From Pseudomonas simiae (GTDB lineage Bacteria > Pseudomonadota > Gammaproteobacteria > Pseudomonadales > Pseudomonadaceae), in assembly GCF_900111895.1 (NCBI RefSeq), contig NZ_FOKB01000001.1, positions 434,001 to 498,000 on the forward strand: 64,000 nucleotides of DNA, in the 5' to 3' direction. The position numbers were made by a program, and so were the translations under genes. Of this stretch, positions 18,727 through 27,895 are shown one piece after another (within the stretch, counting starts at the first letter, position 1; every line of letters starts with the position of its first letter). A model generated the notes under the pieces. That model was not told the origin of the DNA. It saw nothing but the letters and a program-made list of their open reading frames with translations, and made no database searches.

Positions 18727-20016
18727 TCAGGGCAAGTCGTGGCTCGCGTAGAACGCGCCCAGCACCTTCACCAGATGCGCCAGGTCATGGCTGCCGCACA
18801 GCTCACGAATGGAGTGCATGGCAAACGTCGGCAGGCCGATGTCCACGGTGCGCACGCCCAGGTGGCTAGCGGTGATCGGGCCAATGGTGGAGCCGCAGCC
18901 CATGTCGCTGCGTACCACGAAGCTCTGCACCGGTACTTCCTGGGCCATGCACAGGTGGCGGAAAAACCCGGCGGTTTCGCTGTTGGTGGCGTAGCGCTGG
19001 TTGCTGTTGACCTTGATCACCGGGCCGGCGTTGAGCTTGGGACCGTGGTTGGCGTCATGCTTCTCGGCGTAGTTCGGGTGTACGCCGTGGGCGTTGTCCG
19101 CCGACACCAGCAGGGATTTCTGAATGGTACGTACGAATTCATCACCTTCCGGCAACAAGCGACGCAGGGTCTGTTCCAGCATCGGGCCATCGGCACCGCA
19201 CGCCGAGCAGGAACCGACTTCTTCGTGGTCGTTGCACACCAGCACGCAGGTTTCTTCGCTGTCGCTGGTGAGCAAGGCTTGCAGGCCGGCATAGCAGGAC
19301 AGCAGGTTGTCCAGGCGTGCACCGGCGATGAAGTCGCCGTTCAGGCCGATGACTGCAGCGCTTTGGGTGTCGTAGAAGCTCAGCTCGTAGTCGAGCACCA
19401 CGTCGGCGTTCAAACCATGTTCGCGTGCAAGCTGCTCGGTGAGCACGGCACGGAAGTCCACGCGCTCGTCCCCGGCAAATTGCGCGAGGATGGGTGGCAG
19501 CTCAGTCTGGGCATTGATCGCCCAGCCCTGGTTGGCTTCACGGTTTAGGTGAATGGCCAGGTTGGGGATGATAGCGATAGGCAGCTTGAAGTCGATCAAC
19601 TGGCTTTCGACCTTGCCGTCGCGGCGGAACGTCACGCGGCCGGCCAGGGACAGGTCGCGGTCGAACCATGGCGCCAGCAGTGCGCCGCCATAGACTTCCA
19701 CGCCCAGTTGCCAGAAACCCTGGCGTTGCAGTTCCGGCTGGGGCTTGACCCGCAGGCACGGACTGTCGGTGTGGGCGCCGACCAGGCGGATACCGCCCTG
19801 CAGCGGCGAATGACGGCCGAGCTTGAAGGCGATGATCGAGGAATCGTTGCGGGTCACGTAATAGCGACCGTTGGCCTCGGTGGTCCAGGTTTCGCGCTCA
19901 TCGAGACGCTGATAACCGGCCGCTTCCAGGCGCTGGGCCAGGGCGGCAGTGGCATGAAAAGGAGTAGGGGAGACCTTGAGGAAGTCGATCAGGCCTTGAT
20001 TCAACGCTTCGCGCAT
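18727..20016 (-). CDS. apeB: M18 family aspartyl aminopeptidase ApeB
   Basis: 429 residues of the M18 family, a dodecameric cytosolic zinc aminopeptidase removing N-terminal acidic residues. Metal and catalytic blocks seen: [48 protein letters not shown] and [13 protein letters not shown], with the last ligand in [11 protein letters not shown]. Length is typical. The gene lies just before rluA-min in the same direction, as in P. aeruginosa. Confidence 0.93.
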   Translation of the reverse strand: MREALNQGLIDFLKVSPTPFHATAALAQRLEAAGYQRLDERETWTTEANGRYYVTRNDSSIIAFKLGRHSPLQGGIRLVGAHTDSPCLRVKPQPELQRQGFWQLGVEVYGGALLAPWFDRDLSLAGRVTFRRDGKVESQLIDFKLPIAIIPNLAIHLNREANQGWAINAQTELPPILAQFAGDERVDFRAVLTEQLAREHGLNADVVLDYELSFYDTQSAAVIGLNGDFIAGARLDNLLSCYAGLQALLTSDSEETCVLVCNDHEEVGSCSACGADGPMLEQTLRRLLPEGDEFVRTIQKSLLVSADNAHGVHPNYAEKHDANHGPKLNAGPVIKVNSNQRYATNSETAGFFRHLCMAQEVPVQSFVVRSDMGCGSTIGPITASHLGVRTVDIGLPTFAMHSIRELCGSHDLAHLVKVLGAFYASHDLP

Positions 20017-20077
20017 AAATAGCTCCAGACAGCAATGCGCGGAGTTTACCGTTCGATGGCAAGAAGTGCACAGAACA

Positions 20078-20172
20078 AATGTGGGAGGGGGCTTGCTCCC
20101 GATTGCGGTGTGTCAGTGAGCAAATACAGTGACTGACACTCCGCCATCGGGGGCAAGCCCCCTCCCACATTT
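20078..20172. repeat. REPIN
   Basis: AATGTGGGAGGGGGCTTGCT and an inverted copy ending CAAGCCCCCTCCCACATTT flank a spacer that itself holds TGTCAGTGAG and CAGTGACTGACA. Located between apeB and rluA. Confidence 0.92.
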
Positions 20173-20187
20173 ACCCGTGTTCGCAGC

Positions 20188-20823
20188 TTAAAAGGGGGCA
20201 GGGCACTCAAAGCGCAAGCGCTCGCCGCTTTGTGGATGGGTGAAACTGAGCATGCTTGCATGCAGGCACAGCCGCGGCCAGGCAGCCAACGCTTGTTCAT
20301 GGGCATACAAGCCATCACCCAGCAACGGATGCCCGATGGACAGCATATGCACACGCAACTGGTGCGAACGCCCGGTGATCGGCGTCAGCTCCACACGGCA
20401 CCAGTCGCCACACCGTTCCAGTACTTTCCAGAAGGTCAGCGCATGCTTGCCGAATTCGTGGTCCACCACATGCCGTGGTTTGGTTGGCGGGTCGTAGCGC
20501 AAAGGCAAGTCGATGCTGCCGCTGTCCAGTTCCGGTTGGCCCCAGGCCAGGGCGGTGTAGGCCTTTTCGGTTTCACGGTCGTGAAACTGGCGGGACAGTT
20601 CGCGGTGGGTGTCGGCGTCACGGGCCAGCAGGATGATGCCGGAGGTTTCCCAGTCCAGGCGATGGACGATGCGGGCTTCGGGATAGCCGTTTTCCTGCAG
20701 GCGGGTGATCAGGCAGTCCTTGTTGTCGTCGGCGCGGCCAGGCACCGAGAGCAGCAGGGTGGGCTTGTTCACCACCAGGACAGCGTCGTCCTGATAGAGG
20801 ATATGGATGTTGGACAGCGGCAT
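20188..20823 (-). CDS. rluA: Dual-specificity pseudouridine synthase RluA
   Basis: 211 residues of the RluA family, which makes pseudouridine at 23S rRNA U746 and U32 of some tRNAs. The catalytic motif VHRLDWETSGIILLARD carries the essential Asp, and RSHQLRVHM is the second conserved block. There is no S4 domain, which separates it from RluC/RluD and fits RluA length. The ATG at 20823 has GAGG upstream; the frame opens a little further but without a ribosome site. Confidence 0.88.
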   Translation of the reverse strand: MPLSNIHILYQDDAVLVVNKPTLLLSVPGRADDNKDCLITRLQENGYPEARIVHRLDWETSGIILLARDADTHRELSRQFHDRETEKAYTALAWGQPELDSGSIDLPLRYDPPTKPRHVVDHEFGKHALTFWKVLERCGDWCRVELTPITGRSHQLRVHMLSIGHPLLGDGLYAHEQALAAWPRLCLHASMLSFTHPQSGERLRFECPAPF

Positions 20824-20919
20824 TAAACAGCCTCGTAACAAACGCCAACGGCGGCTCGCCCACCCGATTCCCGAAAAGGGATCAAGGTGTGTGAGCCGCC
20901 GTGGCGACCGCCTGTTCGA

Positions 20920-21174
20920 TCAACGATCAGGCAGGGTGATATTGAGTTCCAGAATCGAGCAGCTGCCGTCATTTTCCAGAGCGACATGCACGTCATCGTT
21001 GCCGATATTGACGTACTTGCGGATCACCTCAACCAGTTCCTTCTGCAAGGCTGGCAGGTAGTCCGGCGTGCTGCGTTGGCCGCGTTCGTGCGCCACGATG
21101 ATCTGTAGACGCTCTTTCGCTACCGACGCGGTCGTAGGCTTTTTGTTGGCGCGAAAGAAGTCGAGAAATTTCAT
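20920..21174 (-). CDS. minE: Cell division topological specificity factor MinE
   Basis: 84 residues: the MinD-activating N-terminal segment ([22 protein letters not shown]) and the dimeric topological specificity domain containing [20 protein letters not shown]. MinE stimulates MinD ATPase at the membrane and drives pole-to-pole oscillation. It follows minD with a 3-base gap, so the two are tightly coupled. Confidence 0.96.
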   Translation of the reverse strand: MKFLDFFRANKKPTTASVAKERLQIIVAHERGQRSTPDYLPALQKELVEVIRKYVNIGNDDVHVALENDGSCSILELNITLPDR

Positions 21175-21177
21175 TGT

Positions 21178-21990
21178 TTAGTTGCCTCCAAAGATACGCT
21201 CGAAGAATCCCTTCTTCTTGACATCGAGGAAGCGGTGTTCCACGGTCTTGCCCAGCAGGCGATCCACTGCATCGCTGTACGCCTGGCCGGCGTCGCTCTG
21301 GTCGTCAAGAATCACCGGAACACCCTGGTTGGAAGCCTTCAGGACGGCCTGGGATTCTGGGATCACGCCCAGCAGGGTCACTGCGAGGATTTCCTTCACG
21401 TCTTCAACACCGAGCATTTCGCCGTTGCTGACGCGCTCAGGGTTGTAACGGGTGAGCAGCAAGTGCTCCTTGATCGGGTCCTGGCCTTCTTCGGCGCGCT
21501 TGGATTTGCTGGCCAGCAGGCCCAGCATGCGGTCCGAGTCACGTACGGAGGAGACTTCCGGGTTGGTCACGACGATGGCTTCATCGGCGAAGTACATCGC
21601 CAGGTGAGCACCGGTCTCGATACCGGCCGGCGAATCGCAGACCACGTATTCGAAGGTTTCCTTCAGCTCGGCCAGGACTTTGCCTACGCCTTCTTTGGTC
21701 AGCGCGTCTTTGTCACGGGTCTGGCTGGCGGCCAGCACGTACAGGTTCTCAAGGCGCTTGTCCTTGATCAGGGCCTGTTGCAGGTTGGCTTCACCGTTGA
21801 CCACGTTGACGAAGTCATACACCACGCGGCGTTCGCAACCCATGATCAGGTCGAGGTTACGCAAGCCGACGTCGAAGTCGACAATAACTGTCTTGTGGCC
21901 GCGCAGAGCGAGACCGGTACCGATAGCGGCGCTGGTGGTGGTCTTACCCACACCACCCTTGCCGGATGTAACCACGAGAATCTTGGCCAA
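21178..21990 (-). CDS. minD: Septum site-determining ATPase MinD
   Basis: 270 residues, a ParA/MinD deviant Walker A ATPase (TSGKGGVGKTTTSAAI) with the switch motif VIVDFDVGLRNLDL and a C-terminal amphipathic membrane-targeting helix (KKGFFERIFGGN). It recruits MinC to block FtsZ rings at the poles. The protein begins MAKILVVTSG, and the start codon for that is TTG (21988-21990), preceded by AGGGGTG; no ATG or GTG would give the conserved N terminus. Confidence 0.96.
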   Translation of the reverse strand: MAKILVVTSGKGGVGKTTTSAAIGTGLALRGHKTVIVDFDVGLRNLDLIMGCERRVVYDFVNVVNGEANLQQALIKDKRLENLYVLAASQTRDKDALTKEGVGKVLAELKETFEYVVCDSPAGIETGAHLAMYFADEAIVVTNPEVSSVRDSDRMLGLLASKSKRAEEGQDPIKEHLLLTRYNPERVSNGEMLGVEDVKEILAVTLLGVIPESQAVLKASNQGVPVILDDQSDAGQAYSDAVDRLLGKTVEHRFLDVKKKGFFERIFGGN

Positions 21991-22068
21991 GGTGTTTCAC
22001 CCCTAAGGAAGAAGGACGTTTCGGTCCCTGAAAAACATCTCTTGGAACTCGCTGCAGGCGGACAGCCT

Positions 22069-22091
22069 TGTAGGAAAAAAATATTCCTACA
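22069..22091. other. Perfect stem-loop between minC and minD
   Basis: TGTAGGAA (22069-22076) and TTCCTACA (22084-22091) form an 8-bp perfect inverted repeat with an A/T-only loop, in the 166-base gap between minC and minD. It could be an mRNA structure that partly separates minC from minDE expression, or an operator for a separate minDE promoter. Confidence 0.5.
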
Positions 22092-22156
22092 TAAGTAATG
22101 CCGGTTTCGCTGTGCTATCAGAGTCTAGAGATGCTTGGAAAATGCGGCAGTATCCG

Positions 22157-22894
22157 TTAAAGACGGATGATGTTCAACACATCGCCCGACAGGTTGACCT
22201 GCACCGAAGCCCCCCACAGCGGATCACGGCGCAAATCTTCTGAAACCTTGTACTGGCCTGCGATGGACACTAGCTCAGCGGTCAACTGCTGGCAAAAAAT
22301 ACGGGCCTTGGTATCACCCTTGATGCCGGCGAGGGCACGTCCGCGCATCGGGCCGTATACATGGATGTTGCCATCGGCAAGAAGTTCCGCCCCCGGGCTG
22401 ACCGAAGAGATCACCACCAAGTCGCCACCCTGGGCGTAAATCTGCTGTCCGCCGCGTACGGGCGAGGTGATGATCTTTGTAGGCTTGATCGTAGGCTCGG
22501 GTGGTTTTTCCGGTTTTTTCTTCTCTTCACCGACCAATGGTTCAAGCGGACGCTCGCGCGCGCCGGACGGTGGCAGTACTGGCAGTTCAATGGCGATTGC
22601 AGCGGCAATGTCTTCAATACGGCTGGCGCGGATTGCCAGGGTACGTAGGCCATGGGAGCGGCACACGCGCATCAGACCGGGCAGGTCGATGCTGCCTTGG
22701 CCGGCCGGCAGTTTGTCCAGCGCCAGTACCAGCGGGGCATTGTTGAAGAAATTCGGCGCCAGGGCGACCTTGGCGGCGAGCTGACGGTCCAGGGCGTCGA
22801 GGTCGTTACGGGCGAGTTCCAGCACGGTGATGGCGAGCATGCTGCCTTTCAGCTGGAACACGGGATCTTGGTCTAGCGGTTCGGTTTGGCTCAT
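22157..22894 (-). CDS. minC: Septum site-determining protein MinC
   Basis: 245 residues: an N-terminal FtsZ-antagonising domain ([15 protein letters not shown]), a proline/lysine-rich linker ([16 protein letters not shown], about 145-165), and the C-terminal beta-helical MinD-binding domain ([35 protein letters not shown]). The start at 22894 (MSQTEP) gives the usual length; the open frame upstream lacks homology features. Confidence 0.95.
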   Translation of the reverse strand: MSQTEPLDQDPVFQLKGSMLAITVLELARNDLDALDRQLAAKVALAPNFFNNAPLVLALDKLPAGQGSIDLPGLMRVCRSHGLRTLAIRASRIEDIAAAIAIELPVLPPSGARERPLEPLVGEEKKKPEKPPEPTIKPTKIITSPVRGGQQIYAQGGDLVVISSVSPGAELLADGNIHVYGPMRGRALAGIKGDTKARIFCQQLTAELVSIAGQYKVSEDLRRDPLWGASVQVNLSGDVLNIIRL

Positions 22895-23013
22895 GGTCGG
22901 CAAAAGCGGCTTGTCACGAAAAGTGTCGAGACTTATAACGAGAACACTCACCCGCCGCAAGCCGAGTCGAACCGTTGTAGAATGCGCGGCCCTTGTCTTT
23001 ACCGGAATCTGTA

Positions 23014-23949
23014 ATGGATCGCCCGCGTTTTCGAGCTGTATTTCTTCACCCGCGTTTCTGGCTGTTATGGCTGGGGCTCGGCCTGTTGTGGCTGGTCACT
23101 CAACTGCCGTATCGCGCGCTGCTGACCATTGGTCGCCTGCTGGGCGCCGGCATGTACCGTGTGGCCGGCGAGCGTCGCCGCATTGCCGCGCGCAACCTGG
23201 AACTGTGCTTCCCGGAAAAATCCGCCAAAGAGCGCAAACAGCTGCTCAAGGAAAATTTCGCCTCCACTGGCATCGCCTTCTTTGAGATGGCCATGAGCTG
23301 GTGGTGGTCGCGCCAGCGCCTGGCGCGCCTGGCCCACGTCGAGGGCCTGGAACACCTCAAGCAAGCCCAGCTGGATGGCAAGGGCGTGATCCTCATGGCC
23401 CTGCACTTCACTACCCTGGAAATCGGCGCGGCGTTGCTGGGGCAAAAGCACACCATCGATGGCATGTACCGCGAGCACGGCAACCCATTGTTCGACTACA
23501 TACAGCGCCGTGGCCGCGAGCGCCACAACCTCGATTCCCTGGCCGTGGAGCGCGAAGACGTGCGCGGCATGCTCAAGCTGCTGCGCGCCGGCCGGGCCAT
23601 CTGGTACGCGCCGGACCAGGACTACGGCGCCAAGCAAAGTATCTTCGTGCCGCTGTTCGGTATCCAGGCCGCCACCGTGCCGGCCACCAGCAAGTTCGCC
23701 AAGCTGGGCAAGGCATTGGTGGTGCCGTTCACCCAGCAGCGCCTGGCCGATGGCAGCGGTTACCGCCTGGTGATTCATCCGCCGCTGACTGACTTCCCTG
23801 GCGAGAGCGATGAAGTCGACTGCCTGCGCATCAACCAATGGGTCGAAGCTTCGGTACGTGAATGCCCTGAGCAATACCTGTGGACCCATCGCCGCTTCAA
23901 GAGCCGGCCACCGGGTGAGCCTAAGCTGTACGAAAAACGCCGCCGATAA
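23014..23949 (+). CDS. lpxL: Lipid A lauroyl-type acyltransferase (LpxL/HtrB)
   Basis: 311 residues of the LpxL/LpxM family, which adds a secondary acyl chain to lipid A at the inner membrane. One N-terminal helix (residues 13-30) and the catalytic HX4E motif HFTTLE at 131-136, then the RXXGR-like and YAPDQDYG substrate blocks. I choose the ATG at 23014 over the upstream TTG. It is divergent from minC exactly as PA3242 (htrB1) is in P. aeruginosa. Which of the two Pseudomonas paralogues it corresponds to rests on that synteny. Confidence 0.9.
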   Translation: MDRPRFRAVFLHPRFWLLWLGLGLLWLVTQLPYRALLTIGRLLGAGMYRVAGERRRIAARNLELCFPEKSAKERKQLLKENFASTGIAFFEMAMSWWWSRQRLARLAHVEGLEHLKQAQLDGKGVILMALHFTTLEIGAALLGQKHTIDGMYREHGNPLFDYIQRRGRERHNLDSLAVEREDVRGMLKLLRAGRAIWYAPDQDYGAKQSIFVPLFGIQAATVPATSKFAKLGKALVVPFTQQRLADGSGYRLVIHPPLTDFPGESDEVDCLRINQWVEASVRECPEQYLWTHRRFKSRPPGEPKLYEKRRR

Positions 23950-23979
23950 GACAGACATTTCCCCACATGGAGTGACGCA

Positions 23980-25113
23980 ATGCGCCCAGCTGAACCGGTT
24001 ACAGGCTTGATTCTTTCCGGCGGCGGGGCGCGAGCGGCGTATCAAGTGGGGGTATTGGCGGCAATTGCCGAACTGTTGCCGCCGGGCGCACCCAACCCTT
24101 TCCCGGTGATTGTCGGCACCTCGGCCGGCGCGATCAATGCGGTGAGCCTGGCCAGTGGCGCCACGGACTTCAGGGCCGCGATACAACGTCTTACCGCTTT
24201 CTGGCAGGGCTTCCGTAGCCATCTGGTGCTGCGCAGTGATTGGCCGGGGGTGATCCGCCAGGCCAGCCGTTTCTTGATCCACAGCCTCCTGGGCCTGGGC
24301 GCTCAGGTGCCGGTGGCGCTGCTCGACAGCACGCCCCTCAAAGCGCTGCTCAAAGACAAGCTGCACTTGCCCGGCATCGATGAAGCCATTCGCAATAAGC
24401 ATCTGCACGCGGTGGCGGTCACGGCCTTCGGTTACGAGTCCGGCCACGCAGTGACCTTCTACCAGGGCGGCGGCACCATCGACGCCTGGTTGCGCCATCG
24501 TCGCATCGGCATGCCCACGCAACTCACGGTTGAACACCTGCTGGCCAGTTCAGCGATTCCCTTGCTGTTTGCGCCGGTCAAACTCGACCAGGAGTATTTC
24601 GGCGACGGCGCCGTACGGCAGTCGGCGCCCATCAGTCCGGCGTTGCACCTGGGGGCCAGTCGCGTGTTGGTGGTTGGCGTCAGCGGCAACCCACGCGGCA
24701 ATGAACCCGCGACGCAACGTACCTACACCGGCCAAGAGCCGACCTTGGCACAGATCGGCGGGCATATGCTCAACAGCACCTTCATTGACAGCCTGGAAAG
24801 CGATATCGAGTTGCTGGAGCGCTTGAATCAGTTCAGCCATGCCGCGCCTGGTGTGGCGGCGGTGGACGTGCTGGTGATTGCACCTAGCCAGCCGATCGAT
24901 GAAATCGCCGCGCGGCACCGTCAGGAATTGCCGGCGGCATTGCGCTTGTTTTTGCGTGGGCCGGGGGCGACCAAGACGAGTGGGGCAGGGGTATTGAGTT
25001 ACTTGCTGTTCGAGGCGGGGTATTGCAGCGAGTTGATCGAGTTGGGGCGCAAGGATGCGCTGGCCAAGCGCGAGGAACTCACCCGGTTCCTCGGCCTGAC
25101 ACCGAACCTGTAG
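23980..25113 (+). CDS. Patatin-like phospholipase family protein (PA3241-like)
   Basis: 377 residues with the patatin oxyanion motif GGGARAAY, the nucleophile elbow GTSAG (Ser48), and the catalytic Asp in FGDGAVRQ (about 209). It is a serine acyl hydrolase expected to act on phospholipids or related esters. No signal peptide is seen. It starts 30 bases after the lpxL stop, so the two form an operon and may both serve membrane lipid turnover. Confidence 0.88.
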   Translation: MRPAEPVTGLILSGGGARAAYQVGVLAAIAELLPPGAPNPFPVIVGTSAGAINAVSLASGATDFRAAIQRLTAFWQGFRSHLVLRSDWPGVIRQASRFLIHSLLGLGAQVPVALLDSTPLKALLKDKLHLPGIDEAIRNKHLHAVAVTAFGYESGHAVTFYQGGGTIDAWLRHRRIGMPTQLTVEHLLASSAIPLLFAPVKLDQEYFGDGAVRQSAPISPALHLGASRVLVVGVSGNPRGNEPATQRTYTGQEPTLAQIGGHMLNSTFIDSLESDIELLERLNQFSHAAPGVAAVDVLVIAPSQPIDEIAARHRQELPAALRLFLRGPGATKTSGAGVLSYLLFEAGYCSELIELGRKDALAKREELTRFLGLTPNL

Positions 25114-25135
25114 GAGCCGGCTTGCCGGCTCCTAC
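25110..25135. terminator. Strong hairpin between convergent genes
   Basis: GTAGGAGCCGGC and GCCGGCTCCTAC form a perfect 12-bp stem with a 2-base loop. It overlaps the patatin stop codon and lies 9 bases from the stop of the OmpK-like gene on the other strand. No T-run follows; it resembles a single REP-like palindrome that could act as a bidirectional transcript end. Confidence 0.6.
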
Positions 25136-25144
25136 GAGGGTCAA

Positions 25145-25930
25145 TCAGAAGTGATACTTGACCAGGAAGCTCGCAGTGTCCTGGTTAGTCTTGAACGCGC
25201 CCGAATCTTCGATCCCGTACTTGTTCTTCCAATAGTCGTATTCAAAGCCGACATACAACTGCTTGTCGCCCCAATGCAGCGCTTTACCCAGGTCATATTT
25301 GACCTGCGGGTTGAAGTGCAGGTTGGCGTGGTAAGTGCCACGGGCGTTCTTGTCGTTGTCGACTACCCAGTCCATAAAGCCGTCGATCAGGATATTCGAG
25401 TTGCCCACCGGGATCGTGTACGACCACACCGGAGTGATCTGCCAAACACCGTCACCCGGGCGATTGCCTTCGGTCTGGCGCTGGTAGAAGTTCAACTGGA
25501 AGTAGTCGAAACCGGGGATGTTCAGGTCAAAGCCAGGGCCGAGCAGGTACGACTCGTTATCGCCTTCGCCAAACTCGTAAGTGAACGCCAGCAGCACGTC
25601 TTTGATTGGGCCGAACGACAGGTCTTTATCAAAGATCTTGCCGAACGACAGGCGCGGGCTTATTTCACCGTAGTAAGTACTGGGGCCGACGTTGCCGTCT
25701 TCCTTGCCGTTGTAAAAGATGCGGTCGACGAAGATAAAGTTGTCGCCGTATTTCCAGGCATCGGCATGTTCGAACGTGACGGTTTGCTGGATCTGCGGGT
25801 TGACGGTAAAGCTCTTGCCCCACAGATAAGTCAGGCTGTTGTTCTGCCACTGCAACAGGTCACCGGCCACGGCTTGGCCACCGGCCAGCAGTGATCCCGC
25901 CAGCATCAGGCCTTTGAACATAGGTTTCAT
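25145..25930 (-). CDS. Outer membrane channel, OmpK/Tsx family
   Basis: 261 residues with a signal peptide (to about AVAG, residue 23), alternating aromatic beta strands throughout (NSLTYLWGKSF, QLYVGFEYDYW) and a C-terminal Phe (ASFLVKYHF) typical of outer-membrane barrels. The family includes Tsx, a nucleoside channel. Next to a urate/xanthine permease and the uricolytic genes, its likely job is to let purines, nucleosides or their breakdown products cross the outer membrane; that is inference from context. Confidence 0.82.
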   Translation of the reverse strand: MKPMFKGLMLAGSLLAGGQAVAGDLLQWQNNSLTYLWGKSFTVNPQIQQTVTFEHADAWKYGDNFIFVDRIFYNGKEDGNVGPSTYYGEISPRLSFGKIFDKDLSFGPIKDVLLAFTYEFGEGDNESYLLGPGFDLNIPGFDYFQLNFYQRQTEGNRPGDGVWQITPVWSYTIPVGNSNILIDGFMDWVVDNDKNARGTYHANLHFNPQVKYDLGKALHWGDKQLYVGFEYDYWKNKYGIEDSGAFKTNQDTASFLVKYHF

Positions 25931-26366
25931 TCGGTTGCTCCCGAGTTAAAGTTTTATGGTTTTTCTTCTACGCAGGCGCTCTGGTGTGGCGCCTTTTGGT
26001 TCGCTGAAAAAATCGTCTGTTCGGTCAGCTTTAGTGCTTTTAGCAAGAGCTGCGCCAAGGTGTTTAAAAAGCCAAAAAATCCCTGTCGGCTGCATCGGAT
26101 GCAGTCGAATTCAGAGGACTTTTGCGCACTTTGGCTGCAGACATAAGGCCGGGATAAGTTGGCCTTGCAGTCAGTTTTTACATTCGCTGTTTTTTTTTGA
26201 GTCGATTCGAGCGGGCGCGGAGAATACTGGCTCCCAGGCCGTGGCTCAAGTGCGCTGTTAGAGAGCGCGTGGGGCGAGAATGGGGCACGGCTTGTGGCCG
26301 GCCCCAAGTGAAGGGTGTGCATGTTGATATTCCTGTTTCGTTATTGTTTTTGTTAGAACGAAGGAA
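25931..26366. other. 436-base intergenic region, AT-richer, no gene seen
   Basis: No plausible coding frame. It should hold the promoter of the OmpK-like gene and the end of the permease transcript. AGGCGC (25974-25979) and GCGCCT (25989-25994) form a 6-bp stem followed by TTTT on the plus strand. A T-rich run lies at about 26190-26200. I find no copy of the TTGTATACAA palindrome seen near puuE and the AzgA-type permease. Confidence 0.5.
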
Positions 26367-27713
26367 TCAATGCGTAGGGGCAACTTCAGGGCGTTCCGCG
26401 CCGCCCAGGATGTTGAACAGGATATTCAGCGACAACGCGCTGAGCGTGGCCATGGCGATGCCGCTGTGGGTAATCGGGCTCATCCACAACGGTAGCTGCG
26501 CGAAGAACTCCGGGCGCACCACGGGGATCAGGCCCATGCCGATACTGACCGCCACCAGCAACTGGTTGCGACGGTCGGCGATGTCGGCTTCCTGCAGGAT
26601 CTTGATCCCGGTCGCCGCCACCATGCCGAACATGGCGATGGCCGCGCCGCCCAGCACCGCCGGAGGAATCGACGCCACCAGGTAGGCGGCCTTGGGCAAC
26701 AGGCTCAGCACGATGAGGAAGACCCCGGCCATAAGGGTGACCGAACGGCAACGCACGCCGGTCATCTGCACCAGGCCGATATTCTGTGCGAACGAGGAGT
26801 GGGTAAAGGTGTTGAAGAAACCGGCAAAGAACGACGCGCCGGCATCACACAGCAGCCCGCGGCGTAGCATCTTCGGCGTGACGTCTTGGCCGGTGATCTT
26901 GCCCAGGGCGAGGAACATCCCGGTGGACTCGACAAAGATGATCACCACCACCAGGCACATCGACAGGATCGGCGCCAATTCGAACGTAGGCATGCCGAAG
27001 TGCAAGGGTGTCACCACCTGCACCCAGGGCGCCATCGCCAGGCCGCTGAGGTCCACCATACCGAGTGCACCGCACAAGGCGTAGCCCAGGCCCATGCCAA
27101 TCAGCACCGAGATGTTCACCCAGAAGCCGCGCATGAAGCGGTTGATCAGCAGGATGGTGGCGAGTACCAGTGCGGCAATCGCCAGGTAGATTGGTGAGCC
27201 GAACGTGGCGGTGGCACTGCCGCCGCCGGCCCAATTCACCGCCACTGGAAACAGCGACAGGCCAATTGCGGTGATCACTGTGCCAGTCACCAATGGTGGG
27301 AAAAAACGCACGACCTTGGACATGAACGGCGCGATGAGCATGCCAAAGAACCCGGCGGCGATGGTCGCGCCGAAGATCCCCTGCAACCCGATGCCTGGCA
27401 TGCCGGCCATCGCGACCATGCTGCCGACGGCGGCAAAACTGGCGCCCATCATCACCGGCATGCGAATGCCCACCGGGCCGATGCCGAACGACTGCACCAT
27501 GGTGGCGATACCGGCCACGAGCAGGTCGGCGTTGATCAGAAAGGCGATTTCTTCACGGCTCAGGCCGGCGGCCTGGCCAATGATCAGGGGCACGGCGACG
27601 GCGCCGCCGTACATCAGCAAGACGTGTTGCAGGCCTACCAGAATCAGTTGCAAGAGGGGCAGCCGCACCATGGCGGGCGCGGCGGGAATCTGCGGTTCGG
27701 CTAACTCGGTCAT
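26367..27713 (-). CDS. NCS2 family urate/xanthine permease
   Basis: 448 residues, a nucleobase:cation symporter-2 family transporter with about 14 membrane segments. The QHVLLMYGGAVAVPLIIG start, the VESTGMFLALGKITGQ central helix and the NTFTHSSFAQNIGLVQMTGV motif are all diagnostic for urate/xanthine members (UacT, UapA type). The ATG at 27713 has GAGGTG upstream. It lies downstream of puuD in the same direction and would import urate or xanthine for the pathway encoded beside it. Confidence 0.9.
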   Translation of the reverse strand: MTELAEPQIPAAPAMVRLPLLQLILVGLQHVLLMYGGAVAVPLIIGQAAGLSREEIAFLINADLLVAGIATMVQSFGIGPVGIRMPVMMGASFAAVGSMVAMAGMPGIGLQGIFGATIAAGFFGMLIAPFMSKVVRFFPPLVTGTVITAIGLSLFPVAVNWAGGGSATATFGSPIYLAIAALVLATILLINRFMRGFWVNISVLIGMGLGYALCGALGMVDLSGLAMAPWVQVVTPLHFGMPTFELAPILSMCLVVVIIFVESTGMFLALGKITGQDVTPKMLRRGLLCDAGASFFAGFFNTFTHSSFAQNIGLVQMTGVRCRSVTLMAGVFLIVLSLLPKAAYLVASIPPAVLGGAAIAMFGMVAATGIKILQEADIADRRNQLLVAVSIGMGLIPVVRPEFFAQLPLWMSPITHSGIAMATLSALSLNILFNILGGAERPEVAPTH

Positions 27714-27781
27714 GCAACACCTCGGATCTTTTTTATTTTTGTGTTGTGTGGAACGCAATCTCTACAGCACCACAAATTCTC

Positions 27782-27874
27782 TGTGGGAGCGGGCTTGCTC
27801 GCGAATACGGTGTGTCAGTCATTGAGTGTGCTGACTGATCCAGCGCCTTCGCGAGCAAGCCCGCTCCTACATTT
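27782..27874. repeat. REPIN
   Basis: TGTGGGAGCGGGCTTGCTCGCGAA and its inverted copy TTCGCGAGCAAGCCCGCTCC flank a spacer with GTGTCAGTCATTGAG and CTGACTGA. Located between puuD and the permease gene. Confidence 0.93.
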
Positions 27875-27895
27875 GGATCTGTGTGAGTCAGTCAG

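Noticed and set aside
22069..22091. Stem-loop between minC and minD as a rho-independent terminator
   Set aside because: The stem is A/T-capped without a following U-run on the coding strand, and minDE would then be cut off from minC; kept as an unassigned structure.
23065..24537. 490-aa antisense frame across lpxL and the patatin gene
   Set aside because: Covers two convincing genes and their junction on the other strand.
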